Assembly: GCA_044233795.1 (NCBI GenBank) | Contig: JBIIJL010000051.1 | Span: forward strand, 1-15,668 | Direction: 5' to 3' | DNA length: 15,668 bases | Origin: JBIIJL01 sp044233795 | Lineage (GTDB): Bacteria > Pseudomonadota > Gammaproteobacteria > Legionellales > Legionellaceae | Part shown: in pieces, positions 1 through 8,407 of the stretch | How the letters are laid out: every line of letters begins with the position of its first letter | Position numbering within the stretch: position 1 is the stretch's first letter | Translations under genes and position numbers: made by a program | The notes under the pieces: model-generated | Database searches by the model: none | What the model saw: the letters and a program-made list of their open reading frames with translations, nothing else | Told to the model about the DNA's origin: nothing

Positions 1-989
1 GTAGTATTTTCTTTGGTAACAACGATACGTTTGGCTGATCCAAGATCTTCTAACGATGCGCCTTCTAAGCTCTTGCCAATTTCTTCAGAAATTACTTGGC
101 CACGAGTTAAAATCGCAATATCTTGTAACATTGCTTTACGACGATCACCAAAACCAGGTGCTTTCACCGCACATACTTTCACAATGCCGCGCATATTGTT
201 AACAACCAACGTTGCCAACGCTTCACCTTCAACATCTTCAGCTATGATAAGTAAAGGACGACCAGATTTAGCAACTCCTTCGAGCACAGCTAACATGTCA
301 CGAATACTAGAAATTTTCTTGTCAACCAACAAAATGAATGGATGTTCAAGTTCGGTAGACATGTTTTGTTGATTGTTGATGAAATATGGAGAAATGTAGC
401 CACGGTCAAACTGCATACCTTCAACCACCAACAATTCATTTTCTAAGCCATTACCATCTTCAACGGTAATAACCCCTTCCTTACCAACTTTTTCCATCGC
501 CTCGGCAATGATAGAACCAACTGCTTCATCAGAATTCGCAGAGATAGTACCTACTTGCGCAATTGCCTTACCATCTTTACATGGTTTAGACAATGTTTGT
601 AGATATTTAGTCACTGCTAAAACTGCTTTATCGATACCACGTTTCAGATCCATAGGATTCATGCCAGCAGCAACCGCCTTGTGACCTTCTACCAGGATTG
701 ACCGGGCTAATACAGTTGCAGTTGTTGTACCATCACCAGCTGTATCAGAAGTTTTAGAGGCAACTTCTTTTACCATCTGAGCGCCCATGTTTTTAAAGCG
801 ATCTTCAAATTCAATTTCTTTAGCAACAGAAACACCATCTTTGGTCACTGTAGGTGCACCATAAGATTTTTCTAACACAACATTACGTCCACGTGGACCC
901 ATAGTTACTTGCACAGCATTAGCCAATGCGTTCACACCGGCAAGCATTTGTTGGCGAGCATCGTCACCAAATCTTAGTTCTTTAGCCAT
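1..989 (-). CDS. groEL: Chaperonin GroEL (Hsp60), N-terminal 329 residues; 3' end lies outside the window
   Basis: Large subunit of the GroEL/GroES chaperonin, an ATP-driven cytoplasmic folding chamber. The visible 329 codons cover the equatorial N-terminal part, the intermediate segment and most of the apical domain; the family is about 548 residues, so roughly 40% is missing at the left edge by truncation of the window, not of the gene. Diagnostic stretches seen: GPRGRNVVL near residue 31, KDGVSVAKEIE near 50 and GDGTTTATVLA at 85-95, with D51 and D86 matching the ATP/metal aspartates (D52 and D87 in E. coli), then EGVITVEDG, GMQFDRGYISPYF and APGFGDRRKAML. The start ATG at 987-989 is preceded by AAGGAG at normal spacing. 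It lies 26 bases after groES on the same strand, forming the standard two-gene groES-groEL operon under the heat-shock promoter at 1406-1437. Confidence 0.98.
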   Translation of the reverse strand, partial: MAKELRFGDDARQQMLAGVNALANAVQVTMGPRGRNVVLEKSYGAPTVTKDGVSVAKEIEFEDRFKNMGAQMVKEVASKTSDTAGDGTTTATVLARSILVEGHKAVAAGMNPMDLKRGIDKAVLAVTKYLQTLSKPCKDGKAIAQVGTISANSDEAVGSIIAEAMEKVGKEGVITVEDGNGLENELLVVEGMQFDRGYISPYFINNQQNMSTELEHPFILLVDKKISSIRDMLAVLEGVAKSGRPLLIIAEDVEGEALATLVVNNMRGIVKVCAVKAPGFGDRRKAMLQDIAILTRGQVISEEIGKSLEGASLEDLGSAKRIVVTKENT

Positions 990-1015
990 TATTACAATCT
1001 CCTTAAGCGATTAAA

Positions 1016-1306
1016 TTACTTCTCAACAATACCCATGATGTCATCTTCACGCATCACAACAAGTTCTTGTCCGCCGATTTTAACTTCAGTACCAGAGTAT
1101 TTACCGAACAATACCACATCACCAATTTTCACAGCCAAAGCTCTGAGGTCGCCATTATCTAAAATTTTACCGGCGCCAACAGCAACTACTTCACCACGCA
1201 TGGGCTTTTCAGCTGCACTATCAGGTATCACAATACCACCTGCAGTGGTACGCTCATCTTCCATGCGACAAACTACAACACGATCGTGCAAAGGACGAAT
1301 CTTCAT
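1016..1306 (-). CDS. groES: Co-chaperonin GroES (Hsp10)
   Basis: Heptameric lid of the GroEL chamber. The 96-residue length is normal. It opens with KIRPLHDRVVV and carries the mobile loop that contacts GroEL around residues 16-33 (EDERTTAGGIVIPDSAAEKP), followed by RGEVVAVGAGK and the roof/barrel segments GDVVLFGKYSGTEVKI and the C-terminal EDDIMGIVEK. The start ATG at 1304-1306 has AGGAG eight bases upstream. It is the first gene of the operon with groEL. Residue 13 is Cys and residue 15 is Met, positions that are usually Lys/Arg in the HDRVVVKR segment; this should not affect the mobile loop. An open frame on the opposite strand across this gene is a shadow. Confidence 0.98.
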   Translation of the reverse strand: MKIRPLHDRVVVCRMEDERTTAGGIVIPDSAAEKPMRGEVVAVGAGKILDNGDLRALAVKIGDVVLFGKYSGTEVKIGGQELVVMREDDIMGIVEK

Positions 1307-1405
1307 TCTCGTTTTCTCCTGGGTTGATTACTTTTACAATTTCATTCAGAGTAGGCTCTGACCCATAAGCGCTCAATGCCAACACAAAAAACGCTGATAT
1401 CTGGC

Positions 1406-1437
1406 ATATGGGGGTCGCCTCTTCTATTTTCAAGGGG
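1406..1437 (-). promoter_or_regulatory. Heat-shock (sigma-32/RpoH) promoter of groES-groEL
   Basis: On the minus strand the -35 box reads CCCCTTGAAA (1428-1437) and the -10 box CCCCCATAT (1406-1414), with 14-15 bases between CTTGAA and CCCCAT. This is essentially the sigma-32 consensus (CTTGAA, 13-15 bases, CCCCAT-T). Transcription should start near 1398, giving a leader of about 90 bases. In that leader, minus strand 1361-1346 forms a perfect hairpin, TCAGAG-CCTA-CTCTGA. No CIRCE (HrcA) repeat is visible, so control is probably by RpoH alone. Confidence 0.85.
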
Positions 1438-1452
1438 ATAGTCCAAATAATT

Positions 1453-1480
1453 TTGGTTTTATAAATATTTGCCCTACAAT
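1453..1480 (+). promoter_or_regulatory. Possible sigma-70 promoter of dsbD
   Basis: TTGGTT (1453-1458) and TACAAT (1475-1480) are separated by 16 bases on the plus strand, placing transcription start near 1487, about 36 bases before the preferred dsbD start. The -10 matches at five of six positions; the -35 only at three. It lies back to back with the groES heat-shock promoter. Moderate to weak support. Confidence 0.35.
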
Positions 1481-1522
1481 AGAGCAATGTTTTTATCAAA
1501 CCACCCCCGAGAAATCCTTTTG

Positions 1523-3286
1523 ATGAAAAAATATGGCCTGATTCTATTATTGTTATGCACCTCATTTCTTGCATTTTCAAAACCACCACCGGCAGCAGAG
1601 GTATTTCAACTGAGCGCACACTTAATTGATCCCAATACCTTCTCAATCAATTGGCTCATCAAGCCCGGGTTTTTTTTATACAAAAAACGTATCAACATCA
1701 CCCCGCCACAATTTAGCAATATCGAGCTTGCTCCACTAAGGCTACCCACCCCACTCAACTTCAAGGATTCTAGAGACCAGACCTATCTTATCTACCGAGA
1801 CCATCTCTCACTACCAATTTCTATTCTTGGTAAAGAACCTGGGGAATCATTGCTTAATGTTCATTATCAAGGCTGCTCTGACAAAGGATTTTGCTACCCA
1901 CCTATTGATATACAAATTAAAATTACCATTGACATAAACTTAAACCTTAGCAATGTCTCACTCGAAACAACAGCCCCTACCCTTCAGAAAACGACTTCAT
2001 CACCGCCTCATCCATCTAACGTAAGTCAATTATTTAGTGAAAGCAGTTGGGGCATTATTATGCTTAGTTTCTTTGGCCTAGGCTTGCTATTATCCTTCAC
2101 CCCTTGTGTTCTTCCTATGGTACCGGTGCTCTCGAGCATCATCGTTGGCCACGGTAAAGATATCTCAACCAGAAAAGCTTTTTTCCTATCTTTAAGCTAC
2201 GTGCTAAGTATGTCAGTGACCTACTCCATCATTGGAGCCATGGTCGCTTTAATGGGTATGAATCTGCAAATTGCCATGCAATCGCCCATAAGCATCGGCT
2301 TATTTAGCTTAATTTTTATTCTGCTTGCACTCTCGATGTTTAATGTCTACGAGTTACATTTACCCGTTTCCTGGCAAGCACGCCTTGCTAATATCACCAA
2401 GAGCCATAGTGGCGGTCACTATTTAGGTGCGGCACTGATGGGTTGCTTTTCGATCCTCATCCTTTCCCCTTGTGTTACAGCACCTTTGATTGGTGCTTTA
2501 GGCTATATTGCCCAAAAAGGAAATGTGCCGCTCGGTATGATTGCGCTTTTTTTCTTAAGCCTTGGTATGGGAACACCGCTGCTACTAATTGGCACAACCG
2601 CGGGCAAGCTTCTTCCCAAAACAGGCTATTGGATGAATACCATCAAAGCTTTTTTTGGAGTAATGATGCTTGCCGTTGCGATTTACTTATTAGGGCGCAT
2701 ATTACCAAACATATTGACCATGTTTTTGTGGTCAGCATTATTAATTTTTTCAGGAATTTTTCTTGATGCGTTTAACCATGCTAACTCAGCCCAAGAAAAA
2801 TTTCGCAAAGGTTTTGGTATCATTTTGCTTGTTTATGGTTTGCTAATATTAGTTGGCACAAGTCTTGGTCATACTGACCCCCTAGAACCGTTGACTAGCC
2901 ATCAAGGAACTGTTGCTTTAAATAGCACCGCAACGCCCATAACTGTTAGGACACCAGAATCCCTTAAAACTGCCCTCTTGCAGGCAAAAGGCAGGCCAGT
3001 ATTCATTGATTATTATGCGGATTGGTGTAAGTCTTGCAGAATCATTGAGGCGACGACGCTCCGTGACAACAGAGTTCGCGCACTTTTAAATCAATTTACC
3101 TATATCAAAGTTGATGTCTCAAAAATCAACACCGATACTAAAATATTACTGAACACATACGATGTAGTAGCACCACCAACATTTATTTTTCTAAATAGTT
3201 CAGGACAAGAAAACCATAACTTAAGACTGGTGGGAGAGTTATCTACCAAGACGCTGATCAATCAAATGCAGCAAGCTTTGGGATAG
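1523..3286 (+). CDS. dsbD: Thiol:disulfide interchange protein DsbD
   Basis: Inner-membrane electron conduit that passes reducing equivalents from cytoplasmic thioredoxin to periplasmic DsbC, DsbG and CcmG. All three redox modules are present. The N-terminal periplasmic domain has C118/C124 in YQGCSDKGFCYPP. The eight-helix membrane domain has C195 (FTPCVLPM) and C317 (LSPCVTAPL), the same 122-residue spacing as E. coli C163/C285. The C-terminal thioredoxin-like domain has C502/C505 in YADWCKSC. I chose ATG 1523, giving 587 residues, because it begins directly with a signal peptide (MKKYGLILLLLCTSFLAFS); an upstream ATG at 1469 would put 18 polar residues ahead of it. The ribosome site is weak (GAGAAA). 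In E. coli dsbD also lies near groES-groEL, so the neighbourhood is partly conserved. Confidence 0.96.
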   Translation: MKKYGLILLLLCTSFLAFSKPPPAAEVFQLSAHLIDPNTFSINWLIKPGFFLYKKRINITPPQFSNIELAPLRLPTPLNFKDSRDQTYLIYRDHLSLPISILGKEPGESLLNVHYQGCSDKGFCYPPIDIQIKITIDINLNLSNVSLETTAPTLQKTTSSPPHPSNVSQLFSESSWGIIMLSFFGLGLLLSFTPCVLPMVPVLSSIIVGHGKDISTRKAFFLSLSYVLSMSVTYSIIGAMVALMGMNLQIAMQSPISIGLFSLIFILLALSMFNVYELHLPVSWQARLANITKSHSGGHYLGAALMGCFSILILSPCVTAPLIGALGYIAQKGNVPLGMIALFFLSLGMGTPLLLIGTTAGKLLPKTGYWMNTIKAFFGVMMLAVAIYLLGRILPNILTMFLWSALLIFSGIFLDAFNHANSAQEKFRKGFGIILLVYGLLILVGTSLGHTDPLEPLTSHQGTVALNSTATPITVRTPESLKTALLQAKGRPVFIDYYADWCKSCRIIEATTLRDNRVRALLNQFTYIKVDVSKINTDTKILLNTYDVVAPPTFIFLNSSGQENHNLRLVGELSTKTLINQMQQALG

Positions 3287-3373
3287 CGTATAGAAAAGCT
3301 ACTTGTTTAATAATAAATAAGCTGTACATGACAGATTTTTTTATCACGTACATAGATGAATAATTTGTAACAT

Positions 3374-3402
3374 TAGACAATTTTCCCCTAAAACCCTATA
3401 AT
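3374..3402 (+). promoter_or_regulatory. Sigma-70 promoter of rimO
   Basis: TAGACA (3374-3379, five of six matches to TTGACA) and a perfect TATAAT (3397-3402) are separated by exactly 17 bases, about 45 bases before the rimO start. This is the best housekeeping promoter in the window and suggests rimO is transcribed on its own even though dsbD lies upstream on the same strand. Confidence 0.7.
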
Positions 3403-3450
3403 TCGCACACTTTTTTAACATTCTCTCCCCCGCTGGAGTAACCATCAGTT

Positions 3451-4752
3451 ATGAACCATAAAGTTGGATTTGTCAGTTTAGGCTGTCCCAAAGCACTCGT
3501 TGATTCTGAGCGAATCATTACCCAGCTGCGCGCTCAAGGATACGACTTAGTGTCAAGCTATAACGATGCAGGGGTTGTTGTCATTAATACATGTGGCTTC
3601 ATTGATGCCGCTGTAAAAGAGTCATTAGACACCATCAAAGAAGCAATGGCTGAAAATGGCCGGGTGATTGTTACAGGTTGTCTTGGAGCAAAAGCCGATA
3701 TCATTCGTGAAGCTTGTCCTGATGTGTTACACATCAGTGGCGCGCACGCCTACGAAGAAGTCGTCCGCGCTGTTCATCACCATCTGCCACCACCGGTTGA
3801 TCCCTTCACCCAACTTGTTCCTCCACAAGGAATCAAACTCACACCGCGCCATTACGCTTATTTAAAAATATCCGAAGGCTGTAATCAAAAATGTACTTTT
3901 TGTATTATTCCAACCATGCGCGGGAAACTTCAAAGTTACCCAATGACGCAAGTGCTCACTGAAGCCAAACGCTTAAAAGACGCTGGTGTAAAAGAATTGT
4001 TGGTTATTTCTCAGGATACCAGCGCCTATGGCGTGGACAAACATTTTGAACCGACAGAATGGCAAGGAAAAAATATCAACACCCGATTTGTTGATTTATG
4101 TGAGGCCCTCGGCGATCTTGGAATATGGGTGCGTTTACATTATGTATATCCTTACCCACATGTCGATGACATCATTCCTCTCATGCGCGAAAAGCGCATC
4201 CTACCGTACCTCGACATTCCCCTGCAACACGCAAATAAACGTGTTTTAAAAGCCATGAAACGCCCTGCAAATAGTGAAAATACGTTAGCGCGCATTGCCT
4301 CTTGGCGAGACATATGTCCTGAAATAACACTTCGTTCAACATTCATCGTTGGTTTTCCCGGCGAAACTGAGGAAGAATTTGAAGAGTTACTCAACTTCTT
4401 AACCCTTGCTCAACTTGATCGGGTGGGTTGCTTTCAATATTCACCCGTTGAGGGCGCAAAGGCAAATGAACTCTCTTCTCCAATAGATGAAGAGGTCAAA
4501 GAAGAGCGTTTTCATCGCTTTATGCAGCTACAAGCAGAGATAAGCCGGAACAAACTGAAGGCCAAAGTTGGCAAAAAAATCACTGTACTGATTGACAATA
4601 TCACCGAAAATAACATCATTGCGCGCAGCATGAGCGATGCCCCTGAGATTGATGGCCTTGTCTACCTTCCGCCCAATCAAGACCTCCAAGTTGGTCATTT
4701 CACTGATGCGCTAATTACTGACAGCGATGACTACGACTTATTCGCTTCTTAA
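3451..4752 (+). CDS. rimO: Ribosomal protein S12 methylthiotransferase RimO
   Basis: Radical-SAM enzyme that adds a methylthio group to the beta-carbon of the conserved aspartate (D89 in E. coli) of ribosomal protein S12. The 433 residues match the family (441 in E. coli). The N-terminal UPF0004 domain holds the auxiliary cluster cysteines C12 (SLGCPKA), C48 (NTCGF) and C77 (TGCLGAK). The radical-SAM core has C144, C148 and C151 in SEGCNQKCTFC, followed by IIPTMRG. A TRAM RNA-binding domain closes the protein (about residues 368-430). SLGCPKALVDSE and the TRAM sequence fit RimO rather than MiaB, whose radical-SAM triad lies in a different sequence context. Start ATG 3451 has GGAG about 12 bases upstream, slightly long. 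It ends 24 bases from the convergent glnE; no good terminator is visible between them. Confidence 0.97.
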   Translation: MNHKVGFVSLGCPKALVDSERIITQLRAQGYDLVSSYNDAGVVVINTCGFIDAAVKESLDTIKEAMAENGRVIVTGCLGAKADIIREACPDVLHISGAHAYEEVVRAVHHHLPPPVDPFTQLVPPQGIKLTPRHYAYLKISEGCNQKCTFCIIPTMRGKLQSYPMTQVLTEAKRLKDAGVKELLVISQDTSAYGVDKHFEPTEWQGKNINTRFVDLCEALGDLGIWVRLHYVYPYPHVDDIIPLMREKRILPYLDIPLQHANKRVLKAMKRPANSENTLARIASWRDICPEITLRSTFIVGFPGETEEEFEELLNFLTLAQLDRVGCFQYSPVEGAKANELSSPIDEEVKEERFHRFMQLQAEISRNKLKAKVGKKITVLIDNITENNIIARSMSDAPEIDGLVYLPPNQDLQVGHFTDALITDSDDYDLFAS

Positions 4753-4776
4753 TAAGAGAGGCGCCATGATTGCTCC

Positions 4777-7518
4777 CTAATCGCTCTTCATTAATTGTTG
4801 GCTTATCAGCATAACATCATCCTGTAGGGATGGCATAGGTAATACCACAGACTGCCTCAACACTGCCTGATGTAGCATCTTGTGATAGCGACCAAAAGCA
4901 TAATTCAACTGAGCAAACTGTGAAGCACTTAGATAACCCTTAGAGCGTAGATGCCGGAGGTGCGCTCGGGTATTGGTATAATAAACGCTTCTTGCATCGC
5001 CTTTGACCAAAAGAAGAAATTGTACAAGAAACTCTAGATCAAGCAAGCCACCATCTGCGTGTTTAAGCGAGTGATTTGGCCCATGTTTGCCAATTTTTAT
5101 GCGCATTTCTAACACATCTTTGGCTAATGCCGAAGCCTCTCGGGGCAACTCTATGACATTTTTTTTCAAGCGGCTCAATTGATTTTTAAACCGGCTATTT
5201 CCAAATACTAGCCGAGCCTTAAGCAATGCTTGATGCTCCCAGGTCCAAGCGCGGGTCATTTGGTAATTAAGAAATGCATCGACATGGCTGACCAACAATC
5301 CCGCAGCCCCTGAAGGTCTAAGTCTAGTATCCACTGAATAAAGGATACCCATTTGACTCCGAGTTGTTAGCATATGTAGTATTTTTTGCGAAAGTCTTGT
5401 CACAAGCGGCTCATCTTCTGGCGCTACAGAATGAAGGAACACCAAATCCACATCTGAATCATAGTTCATCTCCAAACTACCTAATTTACCATATGCAATC
5501 ACTGCGAAATGGGCCTTGATACGCCTAATCGATGGATGCTTAAGCATTAATTGCAAACACGCGCTTTGCACTACTTCTTTAATGATCACTTCTGCAAGCG
5601 TCGCTAAGAAACGCCCCATTTTGACGGCATCATATCGCCCATTAAGCTCTAAACAGGCAGCCTTTAACCAACAGGTCAATTTAAATTGCCGTAGCAGATC
5701 TCCTTCATCTTCTGGCCCCTTTGAATGAGCCATAACAGCCCTTAACGCTAAATGCAATCGGACTTTTGTTTCTGGGTGCCATGCTTTTTCTTGCAACAGG
5801 AGTACTTCGAGTAAAAAAGGCTGCTGAACAATCAAGTCACTGATAAAAGGACTTTGTGAAAATCGATGCAACACTTCTTGAAGTGCCGCAGGATTCTCCG
5901 TAAGCAATGCCAGATATGCGCTTCGTCCAACGATATTTTCTAGTAAGCTTAAAACATTTAGGAGCAATACATCGGTTTCTTGCCGATAAGCAAGATCACC
6001 TAAAATTAATACCATAAGTTTATCAAGCCGAAAGCGCCCTGCTTGCCCAAGCCTTAGACAACGCGGGGCGTGTCTAAATGCATTAATCATTTGATAGCAG
6101 CGTGCGGGTTCCTTAAACTTAAGACTCGCTAATAAATTAGCCGCCATAGTCGGCTCCATATGGCCAGCCCACAACGTATTCAATTGGTGGTCGAGTAACC
6201 TTTTCTCGTCCAAAAGAGCAGGACCAGTCTTTAATACAGCATGAAATAGTGTATTTATGATTCGTCGATATTGGTGTAATTTAGTTATCAACGAGTCCCA
6301 ATTCATAGCGCCCATCGCCACAACCAACTGTTCCTGCTTGTGCTTTTCATCTGGCAATGCATGTGTTTGACGATCATTTTGCATTTGTAATGCATTTTCT
6401 AATTTTCGTAGAAAAAGATAAGCCTTCGCTATGGCACCCGTATGGGCCAACAATCCTGCATCCTTTAATGCTCGGAGCGCAGCCAATGCATTACGTTGCT
6501 GAAGATTAGGAAGCCTACCACCCCGAACCAATTGAAAACATTGGATCACAAATTCGACTTCACGTATTCCCCCTTGGCCGCGCTTAATATCATCAAGCCT
6601 TGGATTGATTTGTATCTCACGCTCAATCATCGTTTTTAAACTGCGCAATGATTCAATGACGCTAAAATCAATATAGCGGCGGTATACAAAAGGGATAATA
6701 GTACGCGTAAACCAATTGAGTGAAGACTTGTTTGGAGAAAGCAGGCGTGCTTTGACCATCGCATAGCGCTCCCAGTCACGCCCTTGTTCCTGATAATAGG
6801 CTTCTATAGCCTCTTCTGTAGATATTAAAGGCCCACTTTCACCATTGGGTCGTAACCTTAAATCGACACGAAATACGAAACCATCCACGGTGATAGTTTG
6901 CAATAACATGACAAACAGCTTAACAAGTTTGTCGAAAAATTGATGATTACTCACCGATTTCTGACCATCGGTAACACCGACACCTCGGAATAAAAAAATT
7001 AAATCAACATCTGAAGAAAAATTAAGTTCCCTGCCACCCAATTTACCCATGGCAATCACCGATACGATTGCAGGTTCAAAAGCTTTGGTTTTCGGAAACC
7101 CATGTTCTAATACTAGCTGACTCTCTGCATATGCAATCGCACGAAGGATTAAGGCCTCTGCACAATCAGACCACTGTTCCATTGTTTGCTCAGTAGTGGA
7201 TATGCCCGTCACCTCGCGCATCATCAAACGCAACAGATGATAGTGACGAAATTCCCGCAAGCTTTTCATCATGACATGATGAGGGATTTCAAGAGAAATA
7301 CGCTGAAGCAATTGTTGATAATCATCTAAAGAATATGCAACTTGGATATTATTGTCTTCTAACAATTGTTTTAAAAGGTGGAGATGGCGTCCTGCGTAAT
7401 CACTTATCAATAACAAATGCTCAACACAAAAAAATAACGGGTGCTCAGACAACGCTGGGTATTTGGCTAGCATCGAAAGTTTCGTTGGCAAAATATTGGG
7501 AATATCATGTTCGCCCAT
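4777..7518 (-). CDS. glnE: Bifunctional glutamine synthetase adenylyltransferase/adenylyl-removing enzyme
   Basis: Attaches AMP to, and removes it from, glutamine synthetase in response to PII (GlnB) and glutamine, setting nitrogen assimilation. The 913 residues are close to E. coli (946). Two nucleotidyltransferase heads are intact. The N-terminal adenylyl-removing head has GKLGGRELNFSSDVDLIF with D170/D172; the C-terminal adenylyl-transferring head has GKLGSLEMNYDSDVDLVF with D689/D691. Each is followed by its helical GlnD-PII-uridylyltransferase-like region, for example GQGGIREVEFVIQ after the first head and DGGLLDLEFLVQFLLL after the second. Start ATG 7516-7518 is the first in frame and fits the family, although the ribosome site is poor. 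It converges on rimO and diverges from the binding protein at 7597. No glnA or glnB is in the window. Confidence 0.97.
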   Translation of the reverse strand: MGEHDIPNILPTKLSMLAKYPALSEHPLFFCVEHLLLISDYAGRHLHLLKQLLEDNNIQVAYSLDDYQQLLQRISLEIPHHVMMKSLREFRHYHLLRLMMREVTGISTTEQTMEQWSDCAEALILRAIAYAESQLVLEHGFPKTKAFEPAIVSVIAMGKLGGRELNFSSDVDLIFLFRGVGVTDGQKSVSNHQFFDKLVKLFVMLLQTITVDGFVFRVDLRLRPNGESGPLISTEEAIEAYYQEQGRDWERYAMVKARLLSPNKSSLNWFTRTIIPFVYRRYIDFSVIESLRSLKTMIEREIQINPRLDDIKRGQGGIREVEFVIQCFQLVRGGRLPNLQQRNALAALRALKDAGLLAHTGAIAKAYLFLRKLENALQMQNDRQTHALPDEKHKQEQLVVAMGAMNWDSLITKLHQYRRIINTLFHAVLKTGPALLDEKRLLDHQLNTLWAGHMEPTMAANLLASLKFKEPARCYQMINAFRHAPRCLRLGQAGRFRLDKLMVLILGDLAYRQETDVLLLNVLSLLENIVGRSAYLALLTENPAALQEVLHRFSQSPFISDLIVQQPFLLEVLLLQEKAWHPETKVRLHLALRAVMAHSKGPEDEGDLLRQFKLTCWLKAACLELNGRYDAVKMGRFLATLAEVIIKEVVQSACLQLMLKHPSIRRIKAHFAVIAYGKLGSLEMNYDSDVDLVFLHSVAPEDEPLVTRLSQKILHMLTTRSQMGILYSVDTRLRPSGAAGLLVSHVDAFLNYQMTRAWTWEHQALLKARLVFGNSRFKNQLSRLKKNVIELPREASALAKDVLEMRIKIGKHGPNHSLKHADGGLLDLEFLVQFLLLVKGDARSVYYTNTRAHLRHLRSKGYLSASQFAQLNYAFGRYHKMLHQAVLRQSVVLPMPSLQDDVMLISQQLMKSD

Positions 7519-7596
7519 AGCAAATGGTGTTACCTTAAAATATACTGATTGAGGTTCTTATCTTACTTAATAATCAGCCACAGGCTAAGTACTTTT

Positions 7597-8340
7597 ATGA
7601 TGAAAATAATTACCACTTTCTTGCTATTGTTCATGATAGTTATATCACCCTTATATGCAGATGATGGCCCTCCACTTCAGGTAGCCGTTACGGGGTTTAC
7701 TGCTCCTTTTGTCATGCGCGGTGCGCATCAGCTCTATGGATATGATGTCTCAATGATAACCGATATTTGCCAACGGATACATCGCAGTTGTGTATATAAA
7801 CTCATGCCATTCTCAGACCTTATCCCAGCCATTACCAATAGCAAAGCAGATATTGCCATAAGTGCTATCACTATCACTGCCGATCGCTCCAAGCTCGTTT
7901 ATTTTTCTCTACCCTACTTGGTCAGTAAAACACAGTTTTTAGGCCAACAGAAACTTAAGGATAAAAACATCAATGTTGAATTCTTAAAAAAATGCACCAT
8001 CGGTGGCATGACCGGCACTATTGTTGCCGATGAACTCAAAAATTATGGGGTGACAGATCCAAAAATCGTCTATTTTCCAAGTGAAAACGATCTGATTTCA
8101 GCCTTAGACGCTGGCACAGTCGACGTAGCTTTTGTCGATGAGCCAACAGCTACTTTTTGGCACGATCACTCAGGAGGTAAACTTGTAGCGCTCGGAAAAT
8201 CCATGATTTCAGGATATGGTCTTGGAATTGCTGTTAAGGATGATGTTACTTTATTGTCCAAAATTAACCAAGCCATATTGCAATATGAAAATAGCCCTGC
8301 ATTTAACATCAACTATACAATGTATCTGGGGAGTTTCTAG
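7597..8340 (+). CDS. Amino-acid ABC transporter periplasmic substrate-binding protein (PBP2 type), orphan
   Basis: Predicted periplasmic receptor of the His/Arg/Lys/Gln-type (SBP family 3) importers. A signal peptide (residues 1-21, cleavage likely after LYA) precedes two lobes. The family signature appears as ADIAISAITITADRSKLVYF then SLPY; R97 matches the arginine that holds the ligand carboxylate in HisJ/LAO, and D181 in FVDEPTA matches the aspartate that holds the amino group. About 247 residues, normal for the family. I chose ATG 7597 (ATG 7600 is equally possible) because both begin directly with the signal peptide; an upstream TTG at 7549 would add 16 residues before it. No permease or ATPase gene is adjacent, so it must pair with proteins encoded elsewhere. 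The exact ligand cannot be read from sequence. Confidence 0.88.
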   Translation: MMKIITTFLLLFMIVISPLYADDGPPLQVAVTGFTAPFVMRGAHQLYGYDVSMITDICQRIHRSCVYKLMPFSDLIPAITNSKADIAISAITITADRSKLVYFSLPYLVSKTQFLGQQKLKDKNINVEFLKKCTIGGMTGTIVADELKNYGVTDPKIVYFPSENDLISALDAGTVDVAFVDEPTATFWHDHSGGKLVALGKSMISGYGLGIAVKDDVTLLSKINQAILQYENSPAFNINYTMYLGSF

Positions 8341-8407
8341 GGGATTGTGATATTTTATTTACTAAATCATAACCGACACTTCCTTATTGAGTGCAAATTA
8401 TTTATCA

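Noticed and set aside
13..372. Plus-strand frame antisense to groEL
   Set aside because: Shadow of groEL, with no ribosome site or recognisable family.
1035..1361. Plus-strand frame antisense to groES
   Set aside because: Shadow of groES; Ser/Thr/Pro-rich translation typical of an antisense frame.
1254..1646. Long minus-strand frame across the groES/dsbD promoter region
   Set aside because: It overlaps groES and the start of dsbD, both well supported, and its translation shows no domain.
3302..3342. Possible terminator after dsbD (8-bp AT-rich hairpin at 3302-3321, then CTGT-ACATG-ACAG followed by seven T)
   Set aside because: The first hairpin is not followed by a T run, and the one before the T run has only a 4-bp stem, too weak to claim.
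4753..4776. Terminator between the convergent rimO and glnE genes
   Set aside because: Only AAGAG/CTCTT can pair, with a long loop and no T run.
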